Position numbers and translations under genes: made by a program. Positions 22,378-30,958 of a DNA stretch of 31,984 nucleotides are shown here, piece by piece. Where the stretch lies: positions 1 to 31,984 of the IMG/VR virus record IMGVR_UViG_3300042364_000603; one strand, 5' to 3'. Position 1 is the stretch's first letter. Each line of letters opens with the position of its first letter. This DNA comes from a virus. The notes beneath the pieces were generated by a model, which was given only the letters and a program-made list of their open reading frames with translations, did no database searches and was not told where the DNA came from.

Positions 22378-23070
22378 ATGAGCGAACCAAAAAGTTACCG
22401 GTTGCAAGCCCGGAGCATTGAAAACGTCAAAACGACGGCCCTTTTAGGCTTTGAAAAGAACGCTAGAAGGCATTCCGAGGAGCAACTAGAGCAAATTGCG
22501 GCTTCGATTCGGGAATTCGGGTTCACAAACCCCATCTTGATCGATTCGCGAAACGGAATTGTCGCCGGACACGGAAGGGTTGCCGCTGCTCAAAAACTTG
22601 GGCTTGAGGAGGTACCTTGCATTCGGCTCGGGGAATTATCCGAGCGTCAAAAACGAGCCTACATTCTGGCCGATAACAAAATCGCCCTTAACTCCGACTG
22701 GAACGAAACGCTCTTGGCGATGGAACTTCAGAAACTCCGGGACGAGGAATTCGACATTGCCCTCACCGGCTTTTCGGATGCAGAACTGGACGCGCTTTTG
22801 AGTGACCTTGCGCCTCAAGCGGAAGACGACGACGAGGAGGGCGAAGTGCCCCAGGCTATTCAACTCGAACCTCCGCGGGAATACGCGGTTGTGATGTGCG
22901 ACAACTCGGAAGAGTGGGAGGCGCTTAAGGTTGCTCTGAACCTTGTGCCCGTTCGGCGTGGAGGCTACAAAAAAGGCTCGCCGTTCGAATCAGTCGGCAC
23001 ACAACGAGTTGTAAAAGCGGCGGACGTTCTCAAGAAATTCTCAGACAATGCTCATAGCAATTCCCTCTAA
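22378..23070 (+). CDS. ParB-like N-terminal domain protein, 230 aa
   Basis: Residues 10-115 are a ParB/Srx-type domain: 'KNARRHSEEQLEQIAASIRE', 'NPILIDSRNGIVAGHGR' (the GHGR box at 64-67) and 'RAYILADNKIALNSDWNE'. An acidic linker (147-156) leads to a small C-terminal domain ('YAVVMCDNSEEWEALK', 'RRGGYKKGSPFESVGTQRVV'). Phage proteins with this domain often act in DNA-modification clusters rather than segregation, and in ParB-methylase fusions the C-terminal part is a methyltransferase; here it is not. The start ATG 22378 has a CTATG context. It overlaps the TAGT-like gene by 23 bases, tying the two together. Confidence 0.85.
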   Translation: MSEPKSYRLQARSIENVKTTALLGFEKNARRHSEEQLEQIAASIREFGFTNPILIDSRNGIVAGHGRVAAAQKLGLEEVPCIRLGELSERQKRAYILADNKIALNSDWNETLLAMELQKLRDEEFDIALTGFSDAELDALLSDLAPQAEDDDEEGEVPQAIQLEPPREYAVVMCDNSEEWEALKVALNLVPVRRGGYKKGSPFESVGTQRVVKAADVLKKFSDNAHSNSL

Positions 23071-23764
23071 GGGCCGGGCCGGACGGGTAAAAAGCCAGAA
23101 GCTTCTTCGGGCTTCCGTGGTCTACGTTCCAGAGCTTGAGGTGGAAGCGTACCAAACCGCTGGCACAAAAAACGTAGTTGGAGTGCCAAACGAAATTCGC
23201 GGAATCACTGCCACGCGGAATTGGATTTTAAGGAATTGCGGGGACGAACGGGTTGTGATGGTCGACGACGACCTCAAAAACCAAGGGTTCGTAAAACTTT
23301 TTGCCAGAGAAACAAAACACAAAAAAATGTCCGAGGATGAATGGCTCGGCGAATTCACAAAACTTTTCGAACTCACCGAGGGACTTCGGTACCGCATCTG
23401 GGGAGTTTCGACTGAATCCGCTGCGCGGTCGGTGTATCCCTACAAACCGTTTTTCTGGAAGAGCTACATCACCGCTTCATGCATGGGGATTGTGAACGAC
23501 GGGCGGACCTACTTCGATGAATCGTTCCGGGTAAAAGAAGACTACGAACTGAACCTCCGGTGCATTAAGGAGGACGGGGGAATCGTGGCGGCGCGGTATC
23601 TGTACTGGGAAAACGAGCATTGGGAAACGGAAGGGGGATGCAAAGACTACCGGACCCAAGCGATGGAACGGGACGCGATTAAGCGGCTTCAAAAAATGTA
23701 CCCCGGCATGATTCGCGTAACGAAGCGGGCGAACTCGGAATTCTGCGTACAGATTGAAAACTGA
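23048..23764 (+). CDS. TET-associated glycosyltransferase-like (TAGT) GT-A enzyme
   Basis: This 238-residue protein starts with 'IPSKGRAG' (residues 5-12), then 'TATRNWIL', a DDD metal motif 'VVMVDDDL' (Asp73-75), and 'KEDYELNLRCI' (about 163-173) in the place of the catalytic acidic residue of GT-A enzymes. IPSKGRA and DDD are hallmarks of the TAGT family, proposed and partly shown to add sugars to hydroxymethylated bases in phage DNA. It is coupled to the ParB-like gene and precedes the terminase. I find no TET/JBP oxygenase or hydroxymethylase here, so the acceptor is open: a host-made base, another modification or a protein. The family assignment is from motifs and memory, not from a search. 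Confidence 0.75.
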   Translation: MLIAIPSKGRAGRVKSQKLLRASVVYVPELEVEAYQTAGTKNVVGVPNEIRGITATRNWILRNCGDERVVMVDDDLKNQGFVKLFARETKHKKMSEDEWLGEFTKLFELTEGLRYRIWGVSTESAARSVYPYKPFFWKSYITASCMGIVNDGRTYFDESFRVKEDYELNLRCIKEDGGIVAARYLYWENEHWETEGGCKDYRTQAMERDAIKRLQKMYPGMIRVTKRANSEFCVQIEN

Positions 23765-24359
23765 CCTCGCAAAACAACTCCGGGACCAAGAGTTTCGGAA
23801 CATCGTCACCAAGCTCAAAAGTGGGCGGACGTTGACCGCTCGGGAGTCTGACCTTGCGAACTCCTACGCCGCGGAAATGAGCGGGGGGAAGCGATACCTG
23901 ACGGGAGCGGAAATCGGAAAGCTCCTCGGAATTTCCCGGCAAGCGGGGGATAAAAAAATCAAACTCGGCTGCCTCGTCCGATCGTTTGAAGAGCTTGTTG
24001 CATGGGAGGCGGAGCGAAACGAGGAAGGGCGAGGAGGAAAGGGGCTCAACGCGATCCGGCAAAAGAAGCTTGAGATTGAAACCAAGCGCTTGGAGTTTCA
24101 TTTCGCGATCGACCGCGGAGAATACATCTCCAAAGCAGCGGTGGAGGAGGGGGGGCTGGCAGCAGGGGCAGCGCTGGCCGCGGAGTTGAACGCCATGGCA
24201 AACGACCTTCCTGGGCAACTTATCGGCTTGGATGAGCGACAGATTCGGACCCGGTTGCTTGCTCGGTTGAATGAGGTGTTGGACGGATTCAGAAATCGGA
24301 TGGAGGAACTCGAAAATGCAGGCAGGAAACGAAATCGACCCGCTGTTTCGGAAACTTAG
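23754..24359 (+). CDS. terminase small subunit (Nu1-like)
   Basis: The 201-residue protein has a helical N-terminus ('TARESDLANSYAAEMSGG'), then a winged-HTH-like segment 'LTGAEIGKLLGISRQAGDKK' and a long basic helix, and a C-terminal 'GQLIGLDERQIRTRLLARLN' helix typical of small terminase subunits that bind the packaging site and the large subunit. TTG 23754 is the only candidate start at the N-terminus and overlaps the TAGT gene by 11 bases. The next gene starts inside its 3' end (24316). Together with a GpA-like large subunit, cos-type packaging is likely. Confidence 0.8.
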   Translation: MKTDLAKQLRDQEFRNIVTKLKSGRTLTARESDLANSYAAEMSGGKRYLTGAEIGKLLGISRQAGDKKIKLGCLVRSFEELVAWEAERNEEGRGGKGLNAIRQKKLEIETKRLEFHFAIDRGEYISKAAVEEGGLAAGAALAAELNAMANDLPGQLIGLDERQIRTRLLARLNEVLDGFRNRMEELENAGRKRNRPAVSET

Positions 24360-26055
24360 GGCGGCGGCGAACGGGCGGTTCACCGGGTGCCCGTTGGATT
24401 GGATGGAGCGGAACATTGTCCTGCCGCACTCTGCTCGGGCGACACGGTTTGACCGGGAAGTTGCTCCGCAGCTGAACGACATCATTCGCACCTTCGCCTC
24501 GGGAGAATTCCGGCAAATCGCGATCCGGGCCCCGGTCGGCGGCGGGAAGACAACGCTCCTCGAACTTCTGGTGCCCTACGTTGTCGCCGAGGACCCCGGG
24601 GGGATGCTGTTAGTCGGACAGTCGGACGACATGGCGAAAGACTTTGCCGAAACTCGGTTGCTTCCAATTCTCAAAGGCTGCGAAAAGACCGCTCGGCTTT
24701 TCCCGTCCGATCGGCACCAGAAACGAAAAACGAGCATCCTTTTTCCTCACATGCCTTTGTTTATCGCAGGGGCAAACTTAAGTTCTCTTCAGGAAAAATC
24801 GATGCGCTACGTCTGGATGGATGAACTTTGGAGGTGGAAAGCGGGAATGATCGGGGAGGCGCAGCGGAGAACGCATGATCGCTGGAATTCGGTCATCATT
24901 GGAGTTTCGCAGGGGTGGGACGATACGCACGACGCGGAAGCGTTTTTCAACGCGGGCGAGCAACACCAATGGGGCGTGGCTTGTCCCGGGTGCGGGGAGT
25001 GGCACCGCATGATTTGGAGCAACGTGAAATGGGATAACGTGTACCGAGGAACACAGCCAGACTGGGAGGCGATCGGGAATTCGGTTCGGTACCAATGCCC
25101 AAAATGCAAGCACGAGAGCCCGGACACGTCGAACGCCCGGCGGGAACTCGCAAACCGGGGGCGATGGCAGAAGGCCCCCTCAAACTCAATCGCCGGGTGC
25201 CGCTCCTTTCATTATTCGGCGCTCGCCGTGTACTGGATACCGTGGAGAGACTTGGTCGTCGAATGGATCAAGGCGGACATCCTTCGGAAAGCGGGGGACC
25301 TTTCAGCGCTTCGGCAGTTCCTTCAAAAGCGGCTTGCGGAGGTTTGGAAAGAGGAGATTAACCAAGCACCCGTCGACCTCCGGGGGGCAAATTACAACAA
25401 GGCGGACTACACCGAGGGACAGAAGATTGAAGATGAGGTTTGGCGCTTCCTGACGATCGATCGCCAGCAGGATCATTGGTGGGCCCTGTGCCGTGCGTGG
25501 AGGGCGGACGGAACAAGCCGCTTGATTTGGGAGGGGATGGTCCTCACGCTGGAAACGATTCGACACCTTCAAGAGACCCTCGGGGTGCGGGATGTGTGCG
25601 TTTTTCAGGACTCGGGCTATTCCGCGGGAACCGTATACGACGAGTGCGGAGCGAATAATTGGAACGCGATGAAAGGCTCCGGGATGGGCGGCTTTTGGGT
25701 CGGAGGCGCAAAGCGACGGTACCAGCGACCGTTTTCGGAACCCGGGGTCGTTCGCGGACCTAAAGGGCACGTTTGCAAGCTCATCGTTTGGTCGAATGAG
25801 GTGATCAAAGATGAGCTTGTGAAACTAAGGGCAAAGGGAGCACCGACTTGGGAGCACCCGAAGGACGTTTCGCAGGACTGGCTCGCCCACATGACCTCCG
25901 AAATCAAACGGGACACGATCGACTCCAAAACCAAGCAGGTGAAACAGCGCTACGTTCAAGTGAAGGGCGAGAACCACCTCTGGGATTGCGAGGCAATGCA
26001 GGTTGTCGCGGCGGCGCACTTCGGGGTGCTCGGCAAAATCGAGGCAAAAGATTGA
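24316..26055 (+). CDS. terminase large subunit, GpA (lambda) family
   Basis: The 579-residue packaging motor has a Walker A-like 'APVGGGKTT' (residues 72-80), Walker B 'YVWMDE' (165-170), 'VIIGVSQGWDD' as the coupling motif, a zinc site of two CxxC (223-226 and 261-264), and a C-terminal nuclease part with 'LTIDRQQDHWW' and later acidic residues. This layout belongs to GpA-like terminases, which cut at cos and pump DNA into the prohead. Start ATG 24316 is preceded by GGAGGA; the frame is open upstream to 24271 but lies in the small subunit. No cos site could be recognised. Confidence 0.93.
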   Translation: MQAGNEIDPLFRKLRAAANGRFTGCPLDWMERNIVLPHSARATRFDREVAPQLNDIIRTFASGEFRQIAIRAPVGGGKTTLLELLVPYVVAEDPGGMLLVGQSDDMAKDFAETRLLPILKGCEKTARLFPSDRHQKRKTSILFPHMPLFIAGANLSSLQEKSMRYVWMDELWRWKAGMIGEAQRRTHDRWNSVIIGVSQGWDDTHDAEAFFNAGEQHQWGVACPGCGEWHRMIWSNVKWDNVYRGTQPDWEAIGNSVRYQCPKCKHESPDTSNARRELANRGRWQKAPSNSIAGCRSFHYSALAVYWIPWRDLVVEWIKADILRKAGDLSALRQFLQKRLAEVWKEEINQAPVDLRGANYNKADYTEGQKIEDEVWRFLTIDRQQDHWWALCRAWRADGTSRLIWEGMVLTLETIRHLQETLGVRDVCVFQDSGYSAGTVYDECGANNWNAMKGSGMGGFWVGGAKRRYQRPFSEPGVVRGPKGHVCKLIVWSNEVIKDELVKLRAKGAPTWEHPKDVSQDWLAHMTSEIKRDTIDSKTKQVKQRYVQVKGENHLWDCEAMQVVAAAHFGVLGKIEAKD

Positions 26056-26071
26056 CATCGAGCGGGGAACT

Positions 26072-26338
26072 ATGGACGCACCGATGGCCGTTCTCCTCAA
26101 CGTGTTTTTGCAACAGGACATCGCGCTTTTGCGGAACCTCCGGGACGCGGCTTTTGATGCGGTTTCCGCGGGCGAGGGGACGCTGGTTTCTTCGAGCGTG
26201 AACGGTTCGAGCTTTTCTTTTTCAGTCCCGAGCTTTCTGTCGAAAATGCAAATAATGACGCTCGCACAAACGGCCCTCGACTACCGGGCCCGGGGAATTT
26301 GTCGCCCCGTGACACGGACGCAAGCGCTTTTCAACTAA
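26072..26338 (+). CDS. gpW-like head-tail joining protein, 88 aa
   Basis: It sits between terminase and portal, where lambda has W. The protein is short, helical at the start ('LNVFLQQDIALLRNLRDAAF'), then 'AVSAGEGTLVSSSVNGSSFS', which resembles the strand pair after the helix in gpW-like proteins, and ends 'IMTLAQTALDYRARG'. The family call is by order and outline. It would stabilise DNA in filled heads and give a docking site for the tail. Start ATG 26072 has a CTATG context. Confidence 0.65.
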   Translation: MDAPMAVLLNVFLQQDIALLRNLRDAAFDAVSAGEGTLVSSSVNGSSFSFSVPSFLSKMQIMTLAQTALDYRARGICRPVTRTQALFN

Positions 26339-26343
26339 CCTCT

Positions 26344-27816
26344 ATGCTCGGGAAACTCTTCAAAAAGCTTCAGTCTTCCCTCGGGTTCGGAGGACTTGGC
26401 GGGAATCAGTTGCGACTCGTCAACGCGGGGAACGTGTACCGGCCTTACCTCGGGAACTACGCAACGACCTTCGACAAAGCAATCACCGTCGCCGAGTGGA
26501 GAACGATCGTGAACGCTTCGCAAAAGCTTTTTTGGAACTTCGGCCCGTGCCAGGGAGCCTTGCAGGAAAAAAGCACTTACGTTGTCGGGCGCTCGTGGCT
26601 CCCGCGGTTTGAAGGAGAAGACAAGGAGTGGGGGAAACTCGCCACGGACTGGCTGATTTCTCAATTCTACGCGGTTTCGCACGTCAACGGCGTCGACTTT
26701 CAAACGGCGCTTTACCTCGATTCCCTTTCGGTGGATCGGGACGGGGACGTTTTCACCCTGTACACCGAGAGCCGCGACGGGTACCCGCAATTCCAACAAA
26801 TCCCGTGGCACGCGGTTGGCAATCGGGAAAACCGGGACGTTGTGGAAGGTGGTCCCTTCCGCGGATTGCGAATCCAAAACGGAATCATTCTGAATCAATA
26901 CGGGCGGCCGGTGGGCTTCCGCGTGCTTGGAAGGGAGGCTTCCGAGGACCGAGATATTTCCGCCCGGAACATGGATTTCCTCCGGGAACCCGTGGCCCCG
27001 GATCAAACTCGGGGGCTCCCGGCGTTCACTTCGGCAATCCTCGACCTCCGGGACCTCATGACCGTGCAAGATTACGTTCGGCAGGCGGCGAAGTTGGCGG
27101 CGGCAATCGGACTGATCGAGCATAACGAAATGGGAGTCGCGGACATGATGGACCCCGCAATGCAGCTTCAGAAAAACGGGCCGACGAACACCGGGCTTGT
27201 AGGCGAGGAAGTCTTCGGCGGGACCGTTCGGTATTTTCGCGCCAACTCCGGCAGCAAACTTGAGCAGCTCAAAAGCGAAGTGCCCTCCGAGGCGACCAAT
27301 AGCCTCATGGAACGACTCCTCCGCAACGCTCTCCACGGGGCGGGGCTTCCGTATGAGTTTTTCTGGGATGCTTCGAAACTCGGAGGCGCTTCGGTTCGTG
27401 CGATGGTTTCCAAAGTCAATCGGACGGTCGCGGATCGACAGGACCTCATGCGACCGCTTGCACGGCGGCGGGTCGGGTACGCGGTTTCGAAAGCGATCAA
27501 ACTCGGGCTTCTCCCGGCGTACCGTGGAACCGACTTGGGCGGTTCCCTTCGGTGGAGTTTCACCACACCCCCGCAAATCACCGTTGACGCGGGATATGCC
27601 AACTCAGACGCCCGGGAGGCGTACAAACTAGGGATGCGGACGCTCACCGAAATTCTCGCCGAGGGCGGGCGGACGCTCACCGATCACCTGGACGAACGGG
27701 AGCGGGAAGAAATCGAAATCCGCACGCGAATGGAACGCTCGGGGCTCCCGGAATCCGCTTTCCGAAACATTCCGGGGGTCCAACCACAACCCGCGCCAGA
27801 AACAACCAACCCCTAG
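26344..27816 (+). CDS. portal protein (lambda gpB family)
   Basis: The 490-residue protein follows the terminase and joiner and has the features of gpB-like portals: 'AEWRTIVNASQKLFWNFGPC' early, 'QFYAVSHVNGVDFQTALYLD', 'SLSVDRDGDVFTLYTESRDG' and a C-terminal 'EAYKLGMRTLTEILAEGGRT'. It forms the dodecameric channel in one capsid vertex and the tail socket. Start ATG 26344 (CTATG) comes six bases after the joiner stop; the frame is open to 26299 but that stretch is in the joiner gene. The C-terminal Pro/Gln tail is disordered. Confidence 0.9.
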   Translation: MLGKLFKKLQSSLGFGGLGGNQLRLVNAGNVYRPYLGNYATTFDKAITVAEWRTIVNASQKLFWNFGPCQGALQEKSTYVVGRSWLPRFEGEDKEWGKLATDWLISQFYAVSHVNGVDFQTALYLDSLSVDRDGDVFTLYTESRDGYPQFQQIPWHAVGNRENRDVVEGGPFRGLRIQNGIILNQYGRPVGFRVLGREASEDRDISARNMDFLREPVAPDQTRGLPAFTSAILDLRDLMTVQDYVRQAAKLAAAIGLIEHNEMGVADMMDPAMQLQKNGPTNTGLVGEEVFGGTVRYFRANSGSKLEQLKSEVPSEATNSLMERLLRNALHGAGLPYEFFWDASKLGGASVRAMVSKVNRTVADRQDLMRPLARRRVGYAVSKAIKLGLLPAYRGTDLGGSLRWSFTTPPQITVDAGYANSDAREAYKLGMRTLTEILAEGGRTLTDHLDEREREEIEIRTRMERSGLPESAFRNIPGVQPQPAPETTNP

Positions 27817-27818
27817 CC

Positions 27819-28631
27819 ATGCGTTTTCAAAAGGTCTTCGAACAGGTTTTTCATCGCCCTTGGTTCATCACCGCGGAGGGGCACGCTTCGGTCGTTCGGG
27901 TTGTGCAAGCCGCTCTGGTGCGGGAGAACGGGCCGGATTTGTCGATGTTCGTCAACCCTCGGGAAGAAATGGAAATCCTTCCTTCAGGGATCGCAAAGAT
28001 TCACGTCTGCGGCGTGCTTGGGAAGGGGCTTTCCAGAATAGAGCAGAGTTGCGGGAATACAGACTACGACCAGATAGCGGAGGAAATCGAAGAGGCGCAG
28101 GAACTCGGGGCCCGAGGAATCTTCCTCGAAATCAGCAGTCCCGGGGGAACCGTCGTCGGGAACGCGGAAATCGCCGAGGCGGTCGCGGCTTGCGAGGTGC
28201 CCGTCTTGGCGTACTCCGAGGACATGGCTTGCTCGGCAGCCTACAACATCGCGGTTTCCGCGGGGTGGTGCATGGGCTCGCCTTCGTCGACGTGGGGGAG
28301 CATTGGGACAATCATCCCTTGGATTGATGAGAGCGCTTCGTGGTCGATGCAAGGTATTGACTGGCAGCCGATAACAAACGCAGAGGGCGACTTGAAAGCG
28401 GCCATGCACGGACCTAGCCTGACGCCGGAGCAAAGGGCTTCCCTTGAGCAGTATGTGCAAGATGCTTTCGACCAGTTCCGCGGCAATGTGTTGCGGCGGA
28501 GGCTTGTGAGCGCGGACGCAATGCGGGGCCAGGCGTTCTTTGCTCCTCGGGCGCTCCAGAACAATCTGATCGACCGCATTTGTTCGGAGGATGAGGCGAT
28601 GGCGTTTTTGGAAGCGACGATCGGGAGTTGA
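27819..28631 (+). CDS. prohead protease, S49/SppA-like (lambda gpC family)
   Basis: The 270-residue protein has an S49 peptidase core: 'SSPGGTVVG' (oxyanion loop, residues 106-114), 'DMACSAAYNIA' with nucleophile Ser139, and 'EGDLKAAM' with candidate general-base Lys193. It would cleave scaffold and capsid proteins during maturation. It lies directly after the portal, as C does in lambda. A scaffold is usually fused to or nested in this gene; here a separate coiled-coil gene follows 15 bases later. Confidence 0.9.
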   Translation: MRFQKVFEQVFHRPWFITAEGHASVVRVVQAALVRENGPDLSMFVNPREEMEILPSGIAKIHVCGVLGKGLSRIEQSCGNTDYDQIAEEIEEAQELGARGIFLEISSPGGTVVGNAEIAEAVAACEVPVLAYSEDMACSAAYNIAVSAGWCMGSPSSTWGSIGTIIPWIDESASWSMQGIDWQPITNAEGDLKAAMHGPSLTPEQRASLEQYVQDAFDQFRGNVLRRRLVSADAMRGQAFFAPRALQNNLIDRICSEDEAMAFLEATIGS

Positions 28632-28646
28632 CACCTCAAAAGAGGC

Positions 28647-29048
28647 ATGTCCGAACCGAAGACGATTACCGAGGCACTCTCGGCGCTTAAGGCTTCGCAG
28701 GAACAGGTGACGGCGCTTCAAGCTGACCTTGCTTCCGCGAACGAACTTCTCACCGAGGCGCAAAACGCTTCAAAGCAAATCACCGACTTGCAGGCGCTCA
28801 ACGCCGAGCTTGCAGCAGAAAAAGTCATCCTTGAGGCCCGCTTGCAGGAACTCACGGTCGCCGCTCAGGCATCCGAAGCGCGGGTCACCGAAGCGGTCGC
28901 CTCGCTCGGGGTGCCCCCGGTTGCGATCGCGTTCGACGGAGCGGTCGCCAAAACGAAAGAGGAACTCTGGGCGGAATACCGCCAACTCCCGGTCGAAGCG
29001 CGGAACGATTTCTACCGTGCAAACCGTGCCACTCTCAAATCCAACTAA
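28647..29048 (+). CDS. capsid scaffold candidate, 133 aa
   Basis: Residues 1-85 form one long coiled coil ('LQADLASANELLTEAQNASK', 'LNAELAAEKVILEARLQELT'), followed by a short hinge (GVPPVAIAF) and a helical, basic C-terminal end ('FYRANRATLKSN') of the type that docks on capsid protein. Between protease and capsid genes, this is the place of a scaffolding protein or gpNu3-like factor. It starts after AGAGG at ATG 28647. Confidence 0.75.
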   Translation: MSEPKTITEALSALKASQEQVTALQADLASANELLTEAQNASKQITDLQALNAELAAEKVILEARLQELTVAAQASEARVTEAVASLGVPPVAIAFDGAVAKTKEELWAEYRQLPVEARNDFYRANRATLKSN

Positions 29049-29067
29049 CCCACAAAACCACTAACGT

Positions 29068-29952
29068 ATGGCCACCAACACGATCGCAAATTGTTCGCTC
29101 GCGGAGATTGCTCAGGAATCTCTGGACTTCGCCTCCAGCGTCTTCGCTCCATTATCTCAGTTCCTGACGGACTTTGATTCCGCCCCAGGGTCGGGATCGG
29201 TCCTGACCCGTATTCCCACCCGCCCGACGGCGGTCGACCTTTCCAGCGGCTACACGACGCAGGACACGGCCATGGTCGGGCGCACGATTACGCTCAACCA
29301 GTTCCCAGGCTTCGTTTGGGGGTTCTCCGATTTGGAGCGTTCCAAGTCGACCATCAGCCTGAACGACCTGTTCATTCAACCCGCTCTCCAAGCGGTCGGC
29401 GCTCAGGTTTTCGGGTACATCTGGAATCTGGTGACTTCCTCGGCGTTCACCCAAGCGGTGGACGTGGCCGCGGCTGATTTCGATCGCGACACGCTCGCGG
29501 ACATCTCCGCCACGCTCACCGGCACGCTGAAAGCCCCGAAAATGAACCGGGCGCTTCTCATCAACCCGACCTACTACGCTTCCCTCGTGAAGACCTTGAA
29601 CAGCGCTGAAATTCCCGGCATCACCGCGGATAAGGCGGAAGGCGTCGTTCCTCGCTGCGCCGGATTCAATGTGTACGAAAGCGACCTTTGCGACAGCAAC
29701 TCTCAGGACCTCGCTGGGTTCGCTTGCCACAAATCCTCGATTATCCTCGCCGCTCGCGGAGTGGATTCGACCGGATTCACCCTCGGCGCTCGGGATGCAG
29801 CTTTGGAAGACGTTGTCGTTCCCGGGTTGGGACTCCCGCTGCAATGGCGTCGGTGGTACGACCCGAATGCTGGACAGCTCATTTACTCGCTGAGCTGCCT
29901 CTTCGGGGCGTCCGTGGGGACTGACTACGGCGTGCGCATTACCACTCCTTAA
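29068..29952 (+). CDS. major capsid protein
   Basis: The 294-residue product is placed exactly as a major capsid protein: after the protease and scaffold, before a strong terminator. Fold-like landmarks include 'VLTRIPTRPTAVDLSSGY' near the N-terminus, 'FGYIWNLVTSS', 'ALLINPTYYASLVKTL' and 'PLQWRRWYDPNAGQLIYSLS' near the end, with 'GASVGTDYGVRITTP' as the C-terminal strand. The length agrees with a mature HK97-type subunit without a long delta domain. The start ATG 29068 lacks a clear Shine-Dalgarno site. I did not see a decoration protein gene next to it. Confidence 0.88.
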   Translation: MATNTIANCSLAEIAQESLDFASSVFAPLSQFLTDFDSAPGSGSVLTRIPTRPTAVDLSSGYTTQDTAMVGRTITLNQFPGFVWGFSDLERSKSTISLNDLFIQPALQAVGAQVFGYIWNLVTSSAFTQAVDVAAADFDRDTLADISATLTGTLKAPKMNRALLINPTYYASLVKTLNSAEIPGITADKAEGVVPRCAGFNVYESDLCDSNSQDLAGFACHKSSIILAARGVDSTGFTLGARDAALEDVVVPGLGLPLQWRRWYDPNAGQLIYSLSCLFGASVGTDYGVRITTP

Positions 29953-29970
29953 CCGATTTGTGAGTGTGCC

Positions 29971-30003
29971 AAGGTCGGGGGGGAAACCCCCCGGCCTTTT
30001 TTT
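29971..30003 (+). terminator. strong rho-independent terminator after capsid gene
   Basis: AAGGTCGGGGGG (29971-29982) pairs with CCCCCCGGCCTT (29987-29998), with one G-U, over a GAAA tetraloop, followed by a T run to 30003. It separates the capsid block from the connector and tail genes, a usual place for lowering expression of the downstream genes. Confidence 0.9.
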
Positions 30004-30042
30004 GTACCGCAATTTTCGCGGCGGCAGTAGGATGCGAGCGAC

Positions 30043-30261
30043 ATGACCAAAATCTCAATCGTGACACATCGGACCGGACTTTCTGCGGACGTGGTTTTCC
30101 ACGGCACAGCGGACCAAGCGCTCAAATTCTACAAGGCTTTCGATCAACCTGGGGAAACGTGCCTGTTCATCTGTCGGGCGGCGGATCGAACGAAGAAAAT
30201 CAAAGCGACTGAACCAGAACCCGAAGTCACCGCATCACCTAAGCGCCGGAAGCTTCTCTGA
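30043..30261 (+). CDS. small unknown protein, 72 aa
   Basis: ATG 30043 opens the block after the capsid terminator. The first 48 residues appear alpha/beta ('ISIVTHRTGLSADVVFHGTA', 'ALKFYKAFDQPGETCLFICR'); the rest is a charged Glu/Pro/Lys tail. It ends two bases before the next gene. It could be a connector-associated or head-completion protein. No family is recognised. Confidence 0.65.
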   Translation: MTKISIVTHRTGLSADVVFHGTADQALKFYKAFDQPGETCLFICRAADRTKKIKATEPEPEVTASPKRRKLL

Positions 30262-30263
30262 TT

Positions 30264-30563
30264 ATGGGATTTTTTGAAGTCAACACGACCGCGGCGGGAC
30301 AAGCGATCGCCTACATGGGGAGGACGTTCACTTTTCGAGCGGTGAACTACAAAGGGATCATCAACGAGCTTGAATCCAACCCGGACCTCCAAATCGGCGG
30401 GAATATGCCGAACCTCACGCTTGCCGTCTACGTTCGGAAGACGGGCTTCCCGACCCCGACCGTGGGAGAGCTTTTGCAGTTCGACGGAAAAACCTACCGG
30501 ATCGCATCGATCCTTTCGGACGTGATTTCGTACACTCTGAATCTTGAGGACCCCGCGCAATGA
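30264..30563 (+). CDS. head-tail joining protein (gpFII-like), 99 aa
   Basis: The 99-residue beta protein has the outline of FII-like connector subunits: 'GRTFTFRAVNYKGIINELES', then 'LTLAVYVRKTGFPTPTVGEL', the 'DGKTYRIASILSD' turn and a final strand 'YTLNLEDP'. It would sit at the head-tail interface. Position and strand pattern support this; residue identity is low. It is coupled to the next gene by ATGA. Confidence 0.72.
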   Translation: MGFFEVNTTAAGQAIAYMGRTFTFRAVNYKGIINELESNPDLQIGGNMPNLTLAVYVRKTGFPTPTVGELLQFDGKTYRIASILSDVISYTLNLEDPAQ

Positions 30564-30943
30564 TCGACCAACTCCTAGTCGATGAAATCGGGAACGCTTT
30601 GGAGGTCAGTCTCCCGGGAGTGTTCATCGGGCGGATGCACAACAACGAGGAAGTGACCCTCCCCGCGGTGATGCTGCAAATTGAGGGCGAAGCGCTTCTC
30701 GGAAGCGGGTGCTACAGGGGCACCTTGCAAGCGACCGCTGTCTCTGCCTCGGCGGACAGCTCCTCGGCCGATCATGCGGCTTTGTGCTCCAGCGTGGACC
30801 AGTTAATTCGAGCGCTCTCGATTTCCGTCCCTCCAGACGTGGCGCTCTACGGAATCGTGGCAACATCGACCGCGGCGGACGTGGACCAAAACCAATTCCG
30901 CACCACGCTTTCATACACGGTCGGCTATGGACCGACGAGTTGA
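30560..30943 (+). CDS. tail terminator or completion protein candidate, 127 aa
   Basis: ATG 30560 overlaps the previous stop by ATGA. The protein ('MIDQLLVDEIGNALEVSLPG', 'EEVTLPAVMLQIEGEALLGS', 'FRTTLSYTVGYGPTS') resembles small tail-completion proteins (gpU or DUF3168-like outline) that cap the tail tube and dock to the neck. It follows the FII-like gene and precedes the tube candidates, which is the usual order. Confidence 0.7.
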   Translation: MIDQLLVDEIGNALEVSLPGVFIGRMHNNEEVTLPAVMLQIEGEALLGSGCYRGTLQATAVSASADSSSADHAALCSSVDQLIRALSISVPPDVALYGIVATSTAADVDQNQFRTTLSYTVGYGPTS

Positions 30944-30958
30944 CACATTTCCGATTTT

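Noticed and set aside
26335-27576. Minus-strand open frame of 413 codons
   Set aside because: It mirrors the portal gene and arises from strong GC bias at codon positions; it would be alone on its strand and has no domain.
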